This document shows, piece by piece, positions 26,669 through 35,902 of a stretch of 64,000 nucleotides of DNA. Under the pieces are notes generated by a model. It saw only the letters and a program-made list of their open reading frames with translations, had not been told where the DNA came from and made no database searches. Made by a program: the position numbers and the translations under genes. Numbering within the stretch: the first letter of the stretch is position 1; each line of letters starts with the position of its first letter. This DNA is from DASQUK01 sp963717085 (GTDB taxonomy: Bacteria > Actinomycetota > Acidimicrobiia > Acidimicrobiales > VFJN01): NCBI GenBank assembly GCA_963717085.1, contig CAVQVM010000015.1, positions 186,001-250,000 of the forward strand. The letters run 5' to 3'.

Positions 26669-28092
26669 CGCAGATGAGCGAGCAGCCCACGCCCCGCCCG
26701 GCGCGCCGGTCCCCCGAGCGGTTGTACACGCATCGGATCGCACGCTGGATCGACGGCCGGCTGGGAGCCGCCAAGTTCGCCCGCACTGCGCTCAACAAGG
26801 TGTTCCCCGACAACTGGTCGTTCATGCTCGGGGAGCTCGCCCTCTACTCCTTCGTGGTGCTGGTCCTCACCGGCATCTACCTGACCTTCTTCTTCGACGC
26901 CAGCAGCAACCAGGTCGTGTACACGGGCAGCTACGAACCGCTGCGCGGGGTCGAGATGAGCCAGGCCTACCGCTCGGCGCTCGAGCTGAGCTTCGATGTG
27001 CGGGCGGGCCTGGTGATGCGCCAGATCCACCATTGGGCCGCGCTGCTCTTCCTCGCCGCCATCACCGTGCACCTGGCACGGGTGTTCTTCACCGGCGCGT
27101 TCCGCCGTCCCCGGGAGATCAACTGGATCATCGGCTGCACGCTGCTGCCGCTGGCCATGTTCAACGGCCTGTTCGGCTACTCGCTGCTCGACGACCAACT
27201 CTCGGGGACGGGCCTGCGCATCGTCTACGGGATCACGCTCTCGATCCCGTTGGTGGGCACCTGGGCTGCGTCGCTGCTGTTCGGAGGCGAGTTCCCCGGC
27301 CCGGACATCATCCAGCGGCTGTACGTCATCCACATCCTGCTGGTCCCCGCGCTCATCGCCGTCCTCATCGCCCTCCACTTGGCGATACTCGTCCGCCACA
27401 AGCACACGCAGTTCCCGGGTCCGGGCCGGCGCGAGGGCAACGTCGTCGGCGAGAGGTTCTGGCCGACCTACACGTTCAAGGCGCTGGGGCTGTTCTTCCT
27501 GACCTCGGGGGTGCTGGCGTTCCTGGGGGGCGTGTTCCAGATCAACCCCATCTGGGTGTACGGGCCGTTCGATCCTGCCGAGGTGTCCACCGCCAGCCAG
27601 CCCGACTGGTACATGGGCTGGCTCGACGGGGCGCTGCGCATCATGCCCGGATGGGAGATCCGCGCCTTCGGCTTCGAGGTCCCCAACCCCTTCTTTCCTG
27701 GCGTCCTGCTGGCCGGCGTGACGTTCGCCCTGCTGTATGCCTGGCCGTTCCTGGAGGCGCGCGTCACCGGCGACCACGCGGAGCACCACATCCTGGACCG
27801 GCCGCGACAGCGCCCCGTCCGGACCGCACTCGGCACGGCCACGCTCTCGTTCTACGTCATCTGCTTCTTCGGCGCCGCCGCCGACGTGCTGGCCTCGACC
27901 TTTGGCCTGTCCGTCAACGCCGTCCTCTGGACGTTCCGCATCCTGGTGCTGGCGGTCCCTCCGATCGTGGCCGCGGTGACCTACCGGCTGTGCAAGGAGT
28001 TGTCCGCACGGGACGGATTGCCGATCGCCTCCCAGGTCACGATGCGTGAGATTCCACGGAGGCTGCTGCGGGGGCGGGCAGCGGAGACGTGA
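26665..28092 (+). CDS. qcrB: Cytochrome b subunit of the bc1 complex
   Basis: This 475-aa integral membrane protein ligates two b hemes. The His pairs are visible in QIHHWAALLFLAAITVHLAR and YVIHILLVPALIAVLIALH. The quinol-oxidation segment reads PDWYMGWLDG in place of the classical PEWY (D for E, as seen in some actinobacteria). The C-terminal helices continue to RGRAAET. The GTG at 26665 overlaps qcrA; an in-frame ATG three codons on is also possible. It is the last gene of the operon. Confidence 0.93.
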   Translation: MTQMSEQPTPRPARRSPERLYTHRIARWIDGRLGAAKFARTALNKVFPDNWSFMLGELALYSFVVLVLTGIYLTFFFDASSNQVVYTGSYEPLRGVEMSQAYRSALELSFDVRAGLVMRQIHHWAALLFLAAITVHLARVFFTGAFRRPREINWIIGCTLLPLAMFNGLFGYSLLDDQLSGTGLRIVYGITLSIPLVGTWAASLLFGGEFPGPDIIQRLYVIHILLVPALIAVLIALHLAILVRHKHTQFPGPGRREGNVVGERFWPTYTFKALGLFFLTSGVLAFLGGVFQINPIWVYGPFDPAEVSTASQPDWYMGWLDGALRIMPGWEIRAFGFEVPNPFFPGVLLAGVTFALLYAWPFLEARVTGDHAEHHILDRPRQRPVRTALGTATLSFYVICFFGAAADVLASTFGLSVNAVLWTFRILVLAVPPIVAAVTYRLCKELSARDGLPIASQVTMREIPRRLLRGRAAET

Positions 28093-28146
28093 CACGACCT
28101 TCACCGGGCTCAAAGATGCGCGGTCGCTATTCCGGGTGAGTTAAGC

Positions 28147-28156
28147 GACAATTGTC
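28147..28156. promoter_or_regulatory. Small palindrome just before a lipoprotein start
   Basis: The perfect 10-nt palindrome GACAATTGTC ends 3 nt before the ATG at 28160. Its AT-rich core is unusual here. It might be an operator overlapping the initiation region; this rests on sequence symmetry only. Confidence 0.3.
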
Positions 28157-28159
28157 ACT

Positions 28160-28811
28160 ATGAGGGTCCGGCGCTCCCTCGTGGGCCTCGGTGCGGTGGT
28201 GGCCGCGGCGGGAGCGGGCGCGTGCGGGGGATCGGGCTTCCAGTTCGTCCAGAACAACGATCTCGGTGTCTACGCCAAGCTTCCGGGCGACTGGGAGATC
28301 TACGACGAGCACGACCTGTTCCCGGAAGACTCCGACACCCAGCTCGAGCGGCGCAGCCAAGGCATGTGGGTGCGGACCTTCGACGGCAGCGACGATCCCA
28401 GTGCGGAGGCGTCGACGAGCCCGGGTGGAAGTGACCCCACAGGCATCGTGCAGGTGCGGGCACTGACCCCGGACGAGCGTGAGCAGATCAACCTCGAGCG
28501 CGCTGCGGGGCCTGGGCAACCCTCAGGCCGACCCGGTCGCCGCCGCCAGGGCCGACGTGCCCGTGCAAGTGCTAGAGGACGAGCCCGTCAAGTTCGACGG
28601 CGGCTACCACGGCGTTCACACCGTTTTCGCCATCACCCCGGAGGGGGGTGGCGAGCTCGTGGTCACCGACCGCACGGTCCTGCTCGACGCCGCCAGCACG
28701 ACCATGTTCGTGTTCCAGGTGGCGTGCGCCGAGGACTGCTACCTCGAGACCCACAAGGACGAGATCGCCGACATCGTCGACTCGTGGACTATCCAGGAGA
28801 ACGATTCATGA
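28160..28811 (+). pseudogene. Lipoprotein split by a one-base frameshift, upstream of the FtsH-like gene
   Basis: The first frame gives a signal with lipobox GAGAC and a folded-looking region (VYAKLPGDWEIYDEHDLF) up to DEREQINLER near 28500. The sense then continues one base later as LRGLGNPQADPVAAARADV and ends DSWTIQENDS at 28811. One surplus base in GCGCGCTGCGGGG (28495-28510) explains the split, giving a protein of about 216 aa. It resembles small lipoproteins that accompany membrane proteases, but no family was recognised. The stop overlaps the next start (ATGA), so its translation normally would couple to the protease. Confidence 0.65.
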
Positions 28812-31303
28812 CGCCTCATCCCGACGGCCAGCAGGTTCCGGTGCCGACCGAGGAGGAGAGGCGGGGGCTACCGGCGCCCGGCTACCACGGGGCGGGGTCG
28901 GGGGCCGAGGCGGAAACCCGCAAGCCGCTGGCGTGGTGGGACCGCATCAAGTTCCTGTTGCTCTTCTTCCTGCTCTTCTGGTTCTTCGTCTGGTCCGACC
29001 TTTCCGACGACAACCCGTTCAACACGCTCGGCGACGCCGTCGAGAACACCCTGCGCACCAAGTGGCCGCTGTTCGTGGTGATCGGCATCGAACTGCTCCG
29101 ACAGATCCACTACCTCGTCGCCGAGCGGTCACCTCGGTATTACGGGTTCTGGTGCCGGATGTTCGAGCGCTGGGAGCGGCGCACCCGGCTGGTCAATGAC
29201 TGGAACCGTTATCGGATCGCCCGGGTCATCAAGGTGCTGGTGCTGCTTGGCGTGGCCAGCGTGATCCTCGCTGCGATCTACGACGTCACGCCGATCACGG
29301 CCCTGTTCGAGCTGCCATCCCGGATCTGGGGGTGGCTCCCCACGGTGTTCCAGCTGCTGTTCGCGATGGTCTTCCTCATCGGCCAGTTCGCGGCCCTGTT
29401 CTGGTTCCTGTCCCGCGGCGGCGTCGACACCTACATGCCCGACGAGATCAAGACCCGGTTCTCCGACGTCTGGGGGCAGGACGCCGTGCTCGAGCGGGTC
29501 AAGGAGAACATGGTCTTCCTCGACCGGCCGGAGGCCATCGAGGACAAGGGCGGCTACGTGCCGGGTGGCCTGCTCCTGTGGGGGCCGCCCGGAACCGGGA
29601 AGACGCTCATGGCCGAGGCCGTTGCCGGCGAGACCGGCAAGCCCTTCGTATTCGTGGATCCCGGTGCCTTCACCAACATGTTCATGGGCGTCGGCATCCT
29701 GAAGGTGAAGGGCCTGTTCCGCAAGCTGCGCAAGCTCGCCTTGCGGTATGGCGGCGTGATCGTGTTCTTCGACGAGGCCGACGCCCTGGGCAACCGTGGC
29801 CAGCTCACCCCCGGCCCCTTCGGTCAACCGGGCGCGACGCCAGCGCCCGACTCGCCCTGGTCAGTTGACGGATCCGAGCACTTGCGCTGGCTGTCGCCGC
29901 AGTCGCAGGCGGCCGTGCTCCAGTCCGCCCTGGCGCCGGCGTCGGCGGACGAGCCAGCGCCTCGCGTCGTCGACCGCATCATCATGGGCGGCATGGGGGG
30001 CGGGGGCGGGATGGGCACGCTCCAGGCCCTGCTGTCGGAGATGTCGGGGCTCAAGAAGCCCCGAGGCTTCATCAACCGCATCGTCCGCCGGACCCTGGGC
30101 ATGCGGCCCAAGCCGCCGCCCAAGTACCGCATCCTCACGATGATGGCGACCAACATGCCGCAGTCGCTCGACGAGGCCCTGTTGCGCCCCGGACGCATCG
30201 ACCGCATGTACAAGGTCGGCTATCCCTCGAAGGAGGGTCGGAAGCACACCTACGAGGGCTACCTGGCCAAGGTCAGCAACGAGCTGACGCCCGAGGACAT
30301 CGACAAGCTGGCCACCATCACGCCCTACGGGACCGGCGCGTCGATGAAGGATCTGGTCAACGAGGCCCTCATCTACAGCATCCGGGAGGGACGCGAGGCC
30401 ATCACCTGGGAGGACGTCATCAAGGCCAAGCACCTCAAGGAGCTGGGCCCGCCCGAGGACGTCGAGTACATCGAGCGCGAGCGCCATGCCATCGCCATCC
30501 ATGAGGCGTGCCACGCCGTCGCCGCCTACCGCAGCCGCAAGCACCTCATGATCGACCTGGCCACCATCGAGAAGGGCGGCAGCTACCTCGGCATGGTGTC
30601 GAGCATCAAGCCCGAGGACCAGTTCACACGGTGGCGCAGCGAGTACGAGTCCGACATCGTCGTGTCGCTGGCCTCGTTGGCGGGGGAGCGGATGTTCTTC
30701 GACGGCGACTCGTCGTCGGGCGTGTCGGGCGACCTCGAGTCCGCCACGACCGTCGCCACGTTGATGGAGGGATATTGGGGGATGGGCGAGATGGTCGCCT
30801 CCCACGGTGTCACGCACAGGGTGGGGATCGGTGGCGGCGGGCGTCCCGGCGGTGCGGGCGACGACGACCAGCGCGACCTGCTGAAGAGCAACCTCGGCGA
30901 GCGGATCGACAGCAACCTCGGCCAGCTGCTCGCCCGAGCTGAGGCGCTGCTGAGCGAGCACCGGACGCAGGTCCTGGTGCTGGCCCATGCGCTCGAGACC
31001 CACAAGACGATCGCCGGCGAGGACGTGATCGCCGTGCTCGACGGCAGCCAGGGCCCGCTGATCGACGGGCGTCTCTACCACGAGCCCGGATTCGTGGCAG
31101 AGCTGGAGACGTACCACGCGGCCGTCTCGGAGGCCCACAAGGGTCACGAGAAGGTGACGATGCCGCTCCCGAAGACCAACGGACAGACGCCGGAGCTAGA
31201 GCCGGAGCTGCCGGAGCCGGTCGACGTCGGATCGAACGGACCGACCCGCCCGGCGAGCCCGAACGGTGGCGGCGTGCCGCTGCCCGGCCAGTCCTTCACC
31301 TGA
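28808..31303 (+). CDS. FtsH-like membrane AAA+ zinc metalloprotease with a large insertion
   Basis: This 831-aa protein has four hydrophobic segments (about residues 42-65, 82-100, 135-155 and 175-200). An AAA+ domain follows with Walker A GPPGTGKT (about 259), Walker B VIVFFDEAD (about 320), sensor MMATNM (about 445) and LLRPGRIDR. The protease domain has the zinc motif HEACH (about 565) and the third-ligand Asp in SGDLESAT, as in FtsH. It differs from FtsH in having four rather than two membrane helices, a roughly 110-residue Gly/Pro-rich insertion between Walker B and the sensor, and an acidic/Pro-rich tail. It likely degrades membrane or envelope proteins; the partner lipoprotein upstream may deliver substrates. 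Confidence 0.85.
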   Translation: MTPHPDGQQVPVPTEEERRGLPAPGYHGAGSGAEAETRKPLAWWDRIKFLLLFFLLFWFFVWSDLSDDNPFNTLGDAVENTLRTKWPLFVVIGIELLRQIHYLVAERSPRYYGFWCRMFERWERRTRLVNDWNRYRIARVIKVLVLLGVASVILAAIYDVTPITALFELPSRIWGWLPTVFQLLFAMVFLIGQFAALFWFLSRGGVDTYMPDEIKTRFSDVWGQDAVLERVKENMVFLDRPEAIEDKGGYVPGGLLLWGPPGTGKTLMAEAVAGETGKPFVFVDPGAFTNMFMGVGILKVKGLFRKLRKLALRYGGVIVFFDEADALGNRGQLTPGPFGQPGATPAPDSPWSVDGSEHLRWLSPQSQAAVLQSALAPASADEPAPRVVDRIIMGGMGGGGGMGTLQALLSEMSGLKKPRGFINRIVRRTLGMRPKPPPKYRILTMMATNMPQSLDEALLRPGRIDRMYKVGYPSKEGRKHTYEGYLAKVSNELTPEDIDKLATITPYGTGASMKDLVNEALIYSIREGREAITWEDVIKAKHLKELGPPEDVEYIERERHAIAIHEACHAVAAYRSRKHLMIDLATIEKGGSYLGMVSSIKPEDQFTRWRSEYESDIVVSLASLAGERMFFDGDSSSGVSGDLESATTVATLMEGYWGMGEMVASHGVTHRVGIGGGGRPGGAGDDDQRDLLKSNLGERIDSNLGQLLARAEALLSEHRTQVLVLAHALETHKTIAGEDVIAVLDGSQGPLIDGRLYHEPGFVAELETYHAAVSEAHKGHEKVTMPLPKTNGQTPELEPELPEPVDVGSNGPTRPASPNGGGVPLPGQSFT

Positions 31304-31308
31304 TCCGC

Positions 31309-33489
31309 TCAGAGCTCGACGGCGCGCTGATCGCGGGGGTCGGCGCTGCGTCCAACGTGCGCGACCAGCACCCCGTCGTTGGCCGCCTGGGCGCGGTCGG
31401 CGGCGTCGGGCGGGACCGGGAGCGTGACGGTGACCGTGGCCCCCGGCGGCACCGTGACCCGGCGGAATCCCCGGAGGGTTCGGAGCGGCCGGGGATCCGA
31501 CCCCAGGGGTTCGTCGAGGTAGAGCTGCACGACCTCGTCGCCGGCGCGGGTGCCGGTGTTGGTGACCGGGACGGTGACGCTGATGCCGCGGTCCCAGGTC
31601 CGGCGCCCGGTCGGGCGGCCGTGTGCGAACGTCGTGTACGACAGGCCGAACCCGAACGGGAACGCCGGCGACCGCTCGGTCGCCTGCATGAGCCGGTAGC
31701 CGTGGAGCGGCCCGTAGCGGACGCTGGTGGCGCCGGGGTCGAACGGCGGTAGCTGCTCGGCCGACCGTGGCCAGGTGCACGGCAGCCGACCCCCGGGGTT
31801 GATGTCGCCGAAGAGCACCCGTGCGACGGCGTGGCCGCCCTCCATGCCGGGGTACCAGGCCATGAGGATGGCGCCCACCTGGTCCCTCCAGGCGTCGGTG
31901 ACGATGGCGCTGCCGCCGATCAGCACCACGATCGTCCGCCGGTTCGTGGCGGCCACGCTCCGGATGAGCTGCTCGTCCTCGGGCCGGAGCGTGAGCTGCT
32001 TGCGGTCGCCGCCCCGCCTGAGCACGTTCTCGCCCTCGTCGCGGTGGGTGAAGCCGGCGACCACCACGGCGGCGTCGGCCCTCGAGGCACTGAACCCGGC
32101 CGCACCCGGGTCCTCGCCCCGCTGGTACCGGACGTCGATGACGTGGCGCTCGCCGACCGCCTGCAGGCCGTCGAGCACGGTCGCCACCGACGGGGCCCGG
32201 ACGTGGCTCGATCCCCGATCGCCGGTGACCGGGAGGGCCGCGAGGCGGCCGAACACCGCCAACGACTCGACGGAGCCCGGGTCCAGCGGCAGCACCCGCC
32301 GCCACTCGCCGCCCGCGGGCGCGTCGCCGTTGGGGGCACCGGCGAGTCCGGCGGTGTCCTCGTCCGTGGGCCCGGCGCCATCACCCATGTCCTCGGCCTC
32401 GGCGATCCGGCCGAGCACCCGGTTCCGGAGCAGCACGGTCGACCGTTCCGCGACCTCGCGGGCCAGCGTCCGATGCCTGGCGCTGGCCACGTGCTCGGGG
32501 CCGTACGTGCCGTCCTTCCCGTCGAAGCGGACCTGCTGGCGCAGGATGCGGAGGGCGGCATCGTCGATGCGCGCCGGCGGCACCCAACCGGAGCGCGCCA
32601 GCCTCGCCAGCCGCCGGAACCGCAGGCGGAACGGCATCTCGAGGTCCAGCCCGGCGTTAACGGCGTAGGCCGAGCGCACACCGAACACGAAGTCGCTCAT
32701 CACGAAGCCGTCGAAGCCCCAGTCGCCTTTGAGCACCTCGGTGATCAGGTGGTGGTGATGGCCGCAGTGGGTGCCGTTGACGCGGTTGTAGGCGGTCATG
32801 ACCGCCGCCACGCCCTCGTCGACGACCCGGCGGAAGTGGGGCAGGTAGATGTCGCGCAGGTCGGCGTCGTCGATGCGCACGTCGACCCGGAAACGGCTGT
32901 CCTCGATGGAGTTGCAGGCGAAGTGCTTGACGCACGCCATCACGTGGCGCTGGACCCCCCGCACCAAGGCGGCGCCCATCTCCCCCAAAAGGTGGGAGTC
33001 CTCGCCGTAGGTCTCCTGGGCACGTCCCCAGGCCGGGTGGCGCAGCAGGTTGACGCACACGCCCGCGAACAGGTTGGCGCCGAGTGCCCGGCACTCGATG
33101 CCGATGGCGTCGCCGACGCGCCGCTCGAGCTCGGGGTCGAACGTGGCACCCCGCGCCATGGGGACCGGGAACGCGGTGGCGTGGCCCATGACCACACCTC
33201 GGGGTCCATCGCTGAAGCGGATGCCGCCGATGCCCAGCCTGGGGACGGCGCCGGCGACGTACGGCTCCTCGTTGTAGTGGCGGACCAGGCCGATCAGGCC
33301 GCTGACCGGGGGCGTGTCGCCGGACAGGAGGTGGAGCTTCTCGTGCAGCGTGAGCTCGTCGAGCAGCTCACGGGCTCGGGAGTCGATGGGGTCGGGGGCG
33401 CCGGTCGCGTCAACGATGATGTCGGCGGCTCCGCCGGGTCCAGCACCAGACGTTGGAGGCGCCGCGGTCGCCGTTCCATCCCCAAGCAC
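31309..33489 (-). CDS. Glycoside hydrolase family 3 beta-glucosidase-like enzyme
   Basis: This 726-aa protein has the GH3 barrel (GIRFSDGPRGV, GRAQETYGEDSHLLGEMGAALVRG, CVKHFACNS) with the nucleophile Asp in GFVMSDFVFG (about residue 266). The alpha/beta sandwich (VVVAGFTHRDEGE) and a C-terminal fibronectin-like domain (VPVTNTGTRAGDEVVQLYL) follow. No signal peptide is seen, so it is probably cytoplasmic. The roughly 80-residue acidic stretch around LGRIAEAEDMGDGAGPTDED is an insertion. The GTG at 33489 was chosen to avoid overlap with the divergent gene. Confidence 0.88.
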   Translation of the reverse strand: MLGDGTATAAPPTSGAGPGGAADIIVDATGAPDPIDSRARELLDELTLHEKLHLLSGDTPPVSGLIGLVRHYNEEPYVAGAVPRLGIGGIRFSDGPRGVVMGHATAFPVPMARGATFDPELERRVGDAIGIECRALGANLFAGVCVNLLRHPAWGRAQETYGEDSHLLGEMGAALVRGVQRHVMACVKHFACNSIEDSRFRVDVRIDDADLRDIYLPHFRRVVDEGVAAVMTAYNRVNGTHCGHHHHLITEVLKGDWGFDGFVMSDFVFGVRSAYAVNAGLDLEMPFRLRFRRLARLARSGWVPPARIDDAALRILRQQVRFDGKDGTYGPEHVASARHRTLAREVAERSTVLLRNRVLGRIAEAEDMGDGAGPTDEDTAGLAGAPNGDAPAGGEWRRVLPLDPGSVESLAVFGRLAALPVTGDRGSSHVRAPSVATVLDGLQAVGERHVIDVRYQRGEDPGAAGFSASRADAAVVVAGFTHRDEGENVLRRGGDRKQLTLRPEDEQLIRSVAATNRRTIVVLIGGSAIVTDAWRDQVGAILMAWYPGMEGGHAVARVLFGDINPGGRLPCTWPRSAEQLPPFDPGATSVRYGPLHGYRLMQATERSPAFPFGFGLSYTTFAHGRPTGRRTWDRGISVTVPVTNTGTRAGDEVVQLYLDEPLGSDPRPLRTLRGFRRVTVPPGATVTVTLPVPPDAADRAQAANDGVLVAHVGRSADPRDQRAVEL

Positions 33490-33541
33490 CGTGGCAGGGT
33501 ACGCCCAATCGCGGGGCGGCAGTGCGTGCGACCATCGGGGG

Positions 33542-34039
33542 ATGAGCGACCTCTCATCAATCGCGCCGGCCTTCGTCGACATGGCCCACCGCATCGTGTG
33601 GGCGACGGTTGCGACCGTCGACACCCAGGGACGTCCCCGCGGCCGGATCATGCATCCCATCTGGCAGTGGGACGGCATGACGCTCACGGGATGGATCGCG
33701 ACGTCGCCGACCCCGATCAAGTGGGCACACCTCGACCACAGCCCGTTCGTCTCGGTCACCTACTGGACGCCGGCGCACGACACGTGCACAGCGGAGTGCC
33801 GCGCCACGTGGATCCTCGACGACGCCGGCCGCCAGGAGGTCTGGCGGATGTTCGTCGAGGCGCCCGAGCCCGTTCGCTACGACCCGGCCAACATGCCGCC
33901 GTGGGTCGGCGGTCCCACGTCACCGGCGTTCGCGGGGTTGCGTCTGGAGCCGTGGAGGCTCCGGGTCCTGCCCGGCTCGGTCATGCTCGGCGACGGAGGC
34001 AAGCCGCTCACCTGGGCCGCCGACGCCGGCGGCGCCTGA
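33542..34039 (+). CDS. Pyridoxamine 5'-phosphate oxidase-family flavin-binding protein
   Basis: This 165-aa split-barrel protein has VWATVATVDTQGRPRGRIMHPIW at the N-terminus and KWAHLDHSPFVSVTYW in the middle, as in PNPOx-like/general stress FMN- or F420-binding proteins. The C-terminus LEPWRLRVLPG matches the usual last strand. The cofactor cannot be told from sequence alone. It is divergent from the GH3 gene with only 52 nt between starts. Confidence 0.8.
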   Translation: MSDLSSIAPAFVDMAHRIVWATVATVDTQGRPRGRIMHPIWQWDGMTLTGWIATSPTPIKWAHLDHSPFVSVTYWTPAHDTCTAECRATWILDDAGRQEVWRMFVEAPEPVRYDPANMPPWVGGPTSPAFAGLRLEPWRLRVLPGSVMLGDGGKPLTWAADAGGA

Positions 34040-34054
34040 CTGGTCCGCGGGGCG

Positions 34055-34324
34055 TCAGGCGGCGGTCGTGGAGCGCTTGCCGTCGCGCAGCCGGCGCAAC
34101 GGGGGGAGCTTGGGCGGCGGCTGACGCCGCGGCGGCAGGCTGACGAGCAGGTCGGTCGTGGCCTCGGCGACCCGGCGGACCGCCAACTCGAACGCCTCTT
34201 CGGTCTGGGCCGACGTCGACTGCACGCCGCTCACCTTGCGGACGTACTGGCGGGCCGCAGCCTCGATCTCCTCGGCGGTCGCCTCGGGCTCGAGCCCACG
34301 CAGGGTGGTGATGTTCCGGCACAC
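34055..34324 (-). CDS. DUF2277 small protein
   Basis: This 89-aa protein starting VCRNITTLRGLEPEATAEEI matches the DUF2277 pattern (MCRNI-TL--EP-AT-EEI-AAA-QYVRKVSG). The GTG codon at 34324 was taken as start since the family begins MCRNI; a longer frame to 34420 is unlikely. It has a C-terminal basic/Pro tail. The function of the family is unknown. Confidence 0.8.
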   Translation of the reverse strand: MCRNITTLRGLEPEATAEEIEAAARQYVRKVSGVQSTSAQTEEAFELAVRRVAEATTDLLVSLPPRRQPPPKLPPLRRLRDGKRSTTAA

Positions 34325-34467
34325 GCCGTCGAGCGTAACGGCGAGGGCGTACGTACGTGGCGGGTCAGTGGTGGATCCGTGGTCGTTCCGTGGTGGTTCG
34401 GTGGTGGGCACGGATGTCAAAAGCCCTGGTCAGGCACACGATGGACGCAACCAACGAGGAGGACACC

Positions 34468-34614
34468 ATGAACCACTTCGACACCATCGCCCTGGCCGAG
34501 CAGCACCGCGAATCTCTGCTGCACGACGCTCAAATGGTGCGGTCGGTCCCCCGCAGCCGCTCCGGCCGGCGCCCGTCGGTGCGGTCGCTGCTGTCGCGGG
34601 TCCGCCATTCGTGA
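34468..34614 (+). CDS. Small basic protein (48 aa)
   Basis: ATG at 34468 follows a strong GAGGAGG site 6 nt upstream. The product MNHFDTIALAEQHRESLLHD ends Arg/Ser-rich (RSRSGRRPSVRSLLSRVRHS). The ribosome site and Arg/Ser-rich end support a real small gene. No family was recognised, and it is flanked by unrelated genes. Confidence 0.5.
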   Translation: MNHFDTIALAEQHRESLLHDAQMVRSVPRSRSGRRPSVRSLLSRVRHS

Positions 34615-34732
34615 GCCGATTACGACCCGCCGGCGGTGGGTAACGTCCGCGGCGCTCGGGACACGCCCCTAATCCTCTGTCCCCAACTTTGGGGGGTGCG
34701 TGCGCACTGCGCCGCGATTAAACGGCAGGTTG

Positions 34733-35786
34733 ATGCTGGTGGACCACCCCACCGCGCGGGCCTTGCGACCTCTGCGCGCGCTGGTCTGGGTCGCCGGCGT
34801 CCTCGGGCTCGGGCTGATCGTGGTGGTGGTCCAGCAGTTGCTCGCAGAGCCTGCCAGTGCCGACACTCCGGGGCTGGTCGAAGGCGTGGTCGACGCGGTG
34901 GACGGCGTCGCCGACCCGGTGCACGCGGCGCTGGAGCCGGCTGAGCCACCGGTCCCAGCGGAGGCGCCGGCACCCCAGGCTCCGAACCAGGTGCCTGATG
35001 CGTCCGGACCGGTGCTGGCGTCGCCGGCAGCCGAACCGGTCGCTCCGGTCGTCGAGGCGTTGGCACCGGTCGTGGAACCGTTGGCGCCCGCAGTCGAGGC
35101 CGCTGCACCGGTCGTGGAGCCACTGGCGCCCGCAGTGGAGGCGACCGCACCGATCGTGGACGCGGCCGGAACCGTGGCCACGCCCGTGATCGACACCGTG
35201 ACGCCCGTGGGCACCGGTCGTCGACGCGGTCGTCCCGGTCGTCGCGCCGGTCGTCCAGGCCCTGCCACCCGTGGTCGCGGTCGTCGATTCGGTGGTCACT
35301 CCCGTCAGCGGTGTCGTCGGTCCCATCGTCGAGTCCGTGGCCGGACCCGGGCCCGGACCCCCGACCAATCCAACCGACCCGGCCGGTTCGTCGCCCGGCG
35401 ATGTTCACCGCTCCGACGCCGCATCCGCAGAACGCCCGGCATCGCCGGCAGGCAACGGGGCGCCACCGCCGGTTACCAGCCCCTGGCGCACGACGGGTGC
35501 CGACGGCGACGTGCCCATCCCCGTGCTCGGGTCGGCGGCTGATGTCTCCGCCGGCAAGGGCGCAGCGGCGGGCGGCGGGCCACCCGGTCCGCTGGCGTGG
35601 GCGGTGCCATCCGCCGCGACCGGTGGGTTGGGCGGATCTGGCTCCGGCGGCGACGGGCCCTCGGTACTCCTCGCCATCATCGCTGGTGGTCTGCTCGGGC
35701 TGGGCCCCGCCCGCGGCGGACTGGTGCACGACCGTGCGGCGCGGCTCACCAGCCTCGCCGGCGGCCCTGGGCGCCTTCCCGGCTGA
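34733..35786 (+). pseudogene. Valine/proline-repeat surface protein, split by a one-base frameshift
   Basis: The N-terminus has one membrane helix (VWVAGVLGLGLIVVVVQQLL). It is followed by heptad-like repeats of the type APVVEPLAPAVEA (residues 95-150). At about 35210 the sense moves by +1 and continues as APVVDAVVPVVAPVVQALPP, then a Pro/Gly/Ser-rich region and a C-terminal hydrophobic segment (VLLAIIAGGLLGLGPARGG). Dropping one G of GGG near 35209-35211 restores a protein of about 350 aa. The layout (signal anchor, extended repeats, C-terminal hydrophobic stretch) fits a wall-spanning surface protein. A terminator hairpin lies at its stop. Confidence 0.7.
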
Positions 35787-35808
35787 TCGACGTCCGCGTC
35801 GATCAGCC
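35781..35808. terminator. Strong stem-loop at the 3' end of the repeat protein
   Basis: A perfect 12-bp stem GGCTGATCGACG/CGTCGATCAGCC encloses a TCCG tetraloop (UNCG type). It overlaps the stop codon of the repeat protein and lies 32 nt before the leader ORF of the LuxR-type regulator. It can act as terminator or attenuator; no U-run follows. Confidence 0.65.
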
Positions 35809-35839
35809 AGTTCACCCTACGAACACGGGAAGGACTCCC

Positions 35840-35902
35840 ATGCCACTGCAAACGTTCGCCGGCGCGCCCGCCGGCACCTCCGACGGACGGACCGGGCCGT
35901 GA
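35840..35902 (+). CDS. 20-codon leader peptide before the LuxR-type regulator
   Basis: ATG at 35840 follows GGAAGGA at a good distance and encodes MPLQTFAGAPAGTSDGRTGP. The stop TGA overlaps the GTG start of the regulator (GTGA). The clear ribosome site and exact coupling suggest a translated leader controlling the regulator, not a functional peptide. Confidence 0.5.
   Translation: MPLQTFAGAPAGTSDGRTGP

Noticed and set aside
28441..28540. Programmed +1 frameshifting in the lipoprotein gene
   Set aside because: No slippery codon followed by a rare codon or stop at the shift, and the same type of break occurs in unrelated genes, so an insertion error or mutation is simpler.
34950..35200. Regular short repeats that might be a CRISPR array
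   Set aside because: The repeats are codon-phased and encode the APVVEPLAPAVEA pattern. There are no constant repeats with unique spacers and no cas genes.
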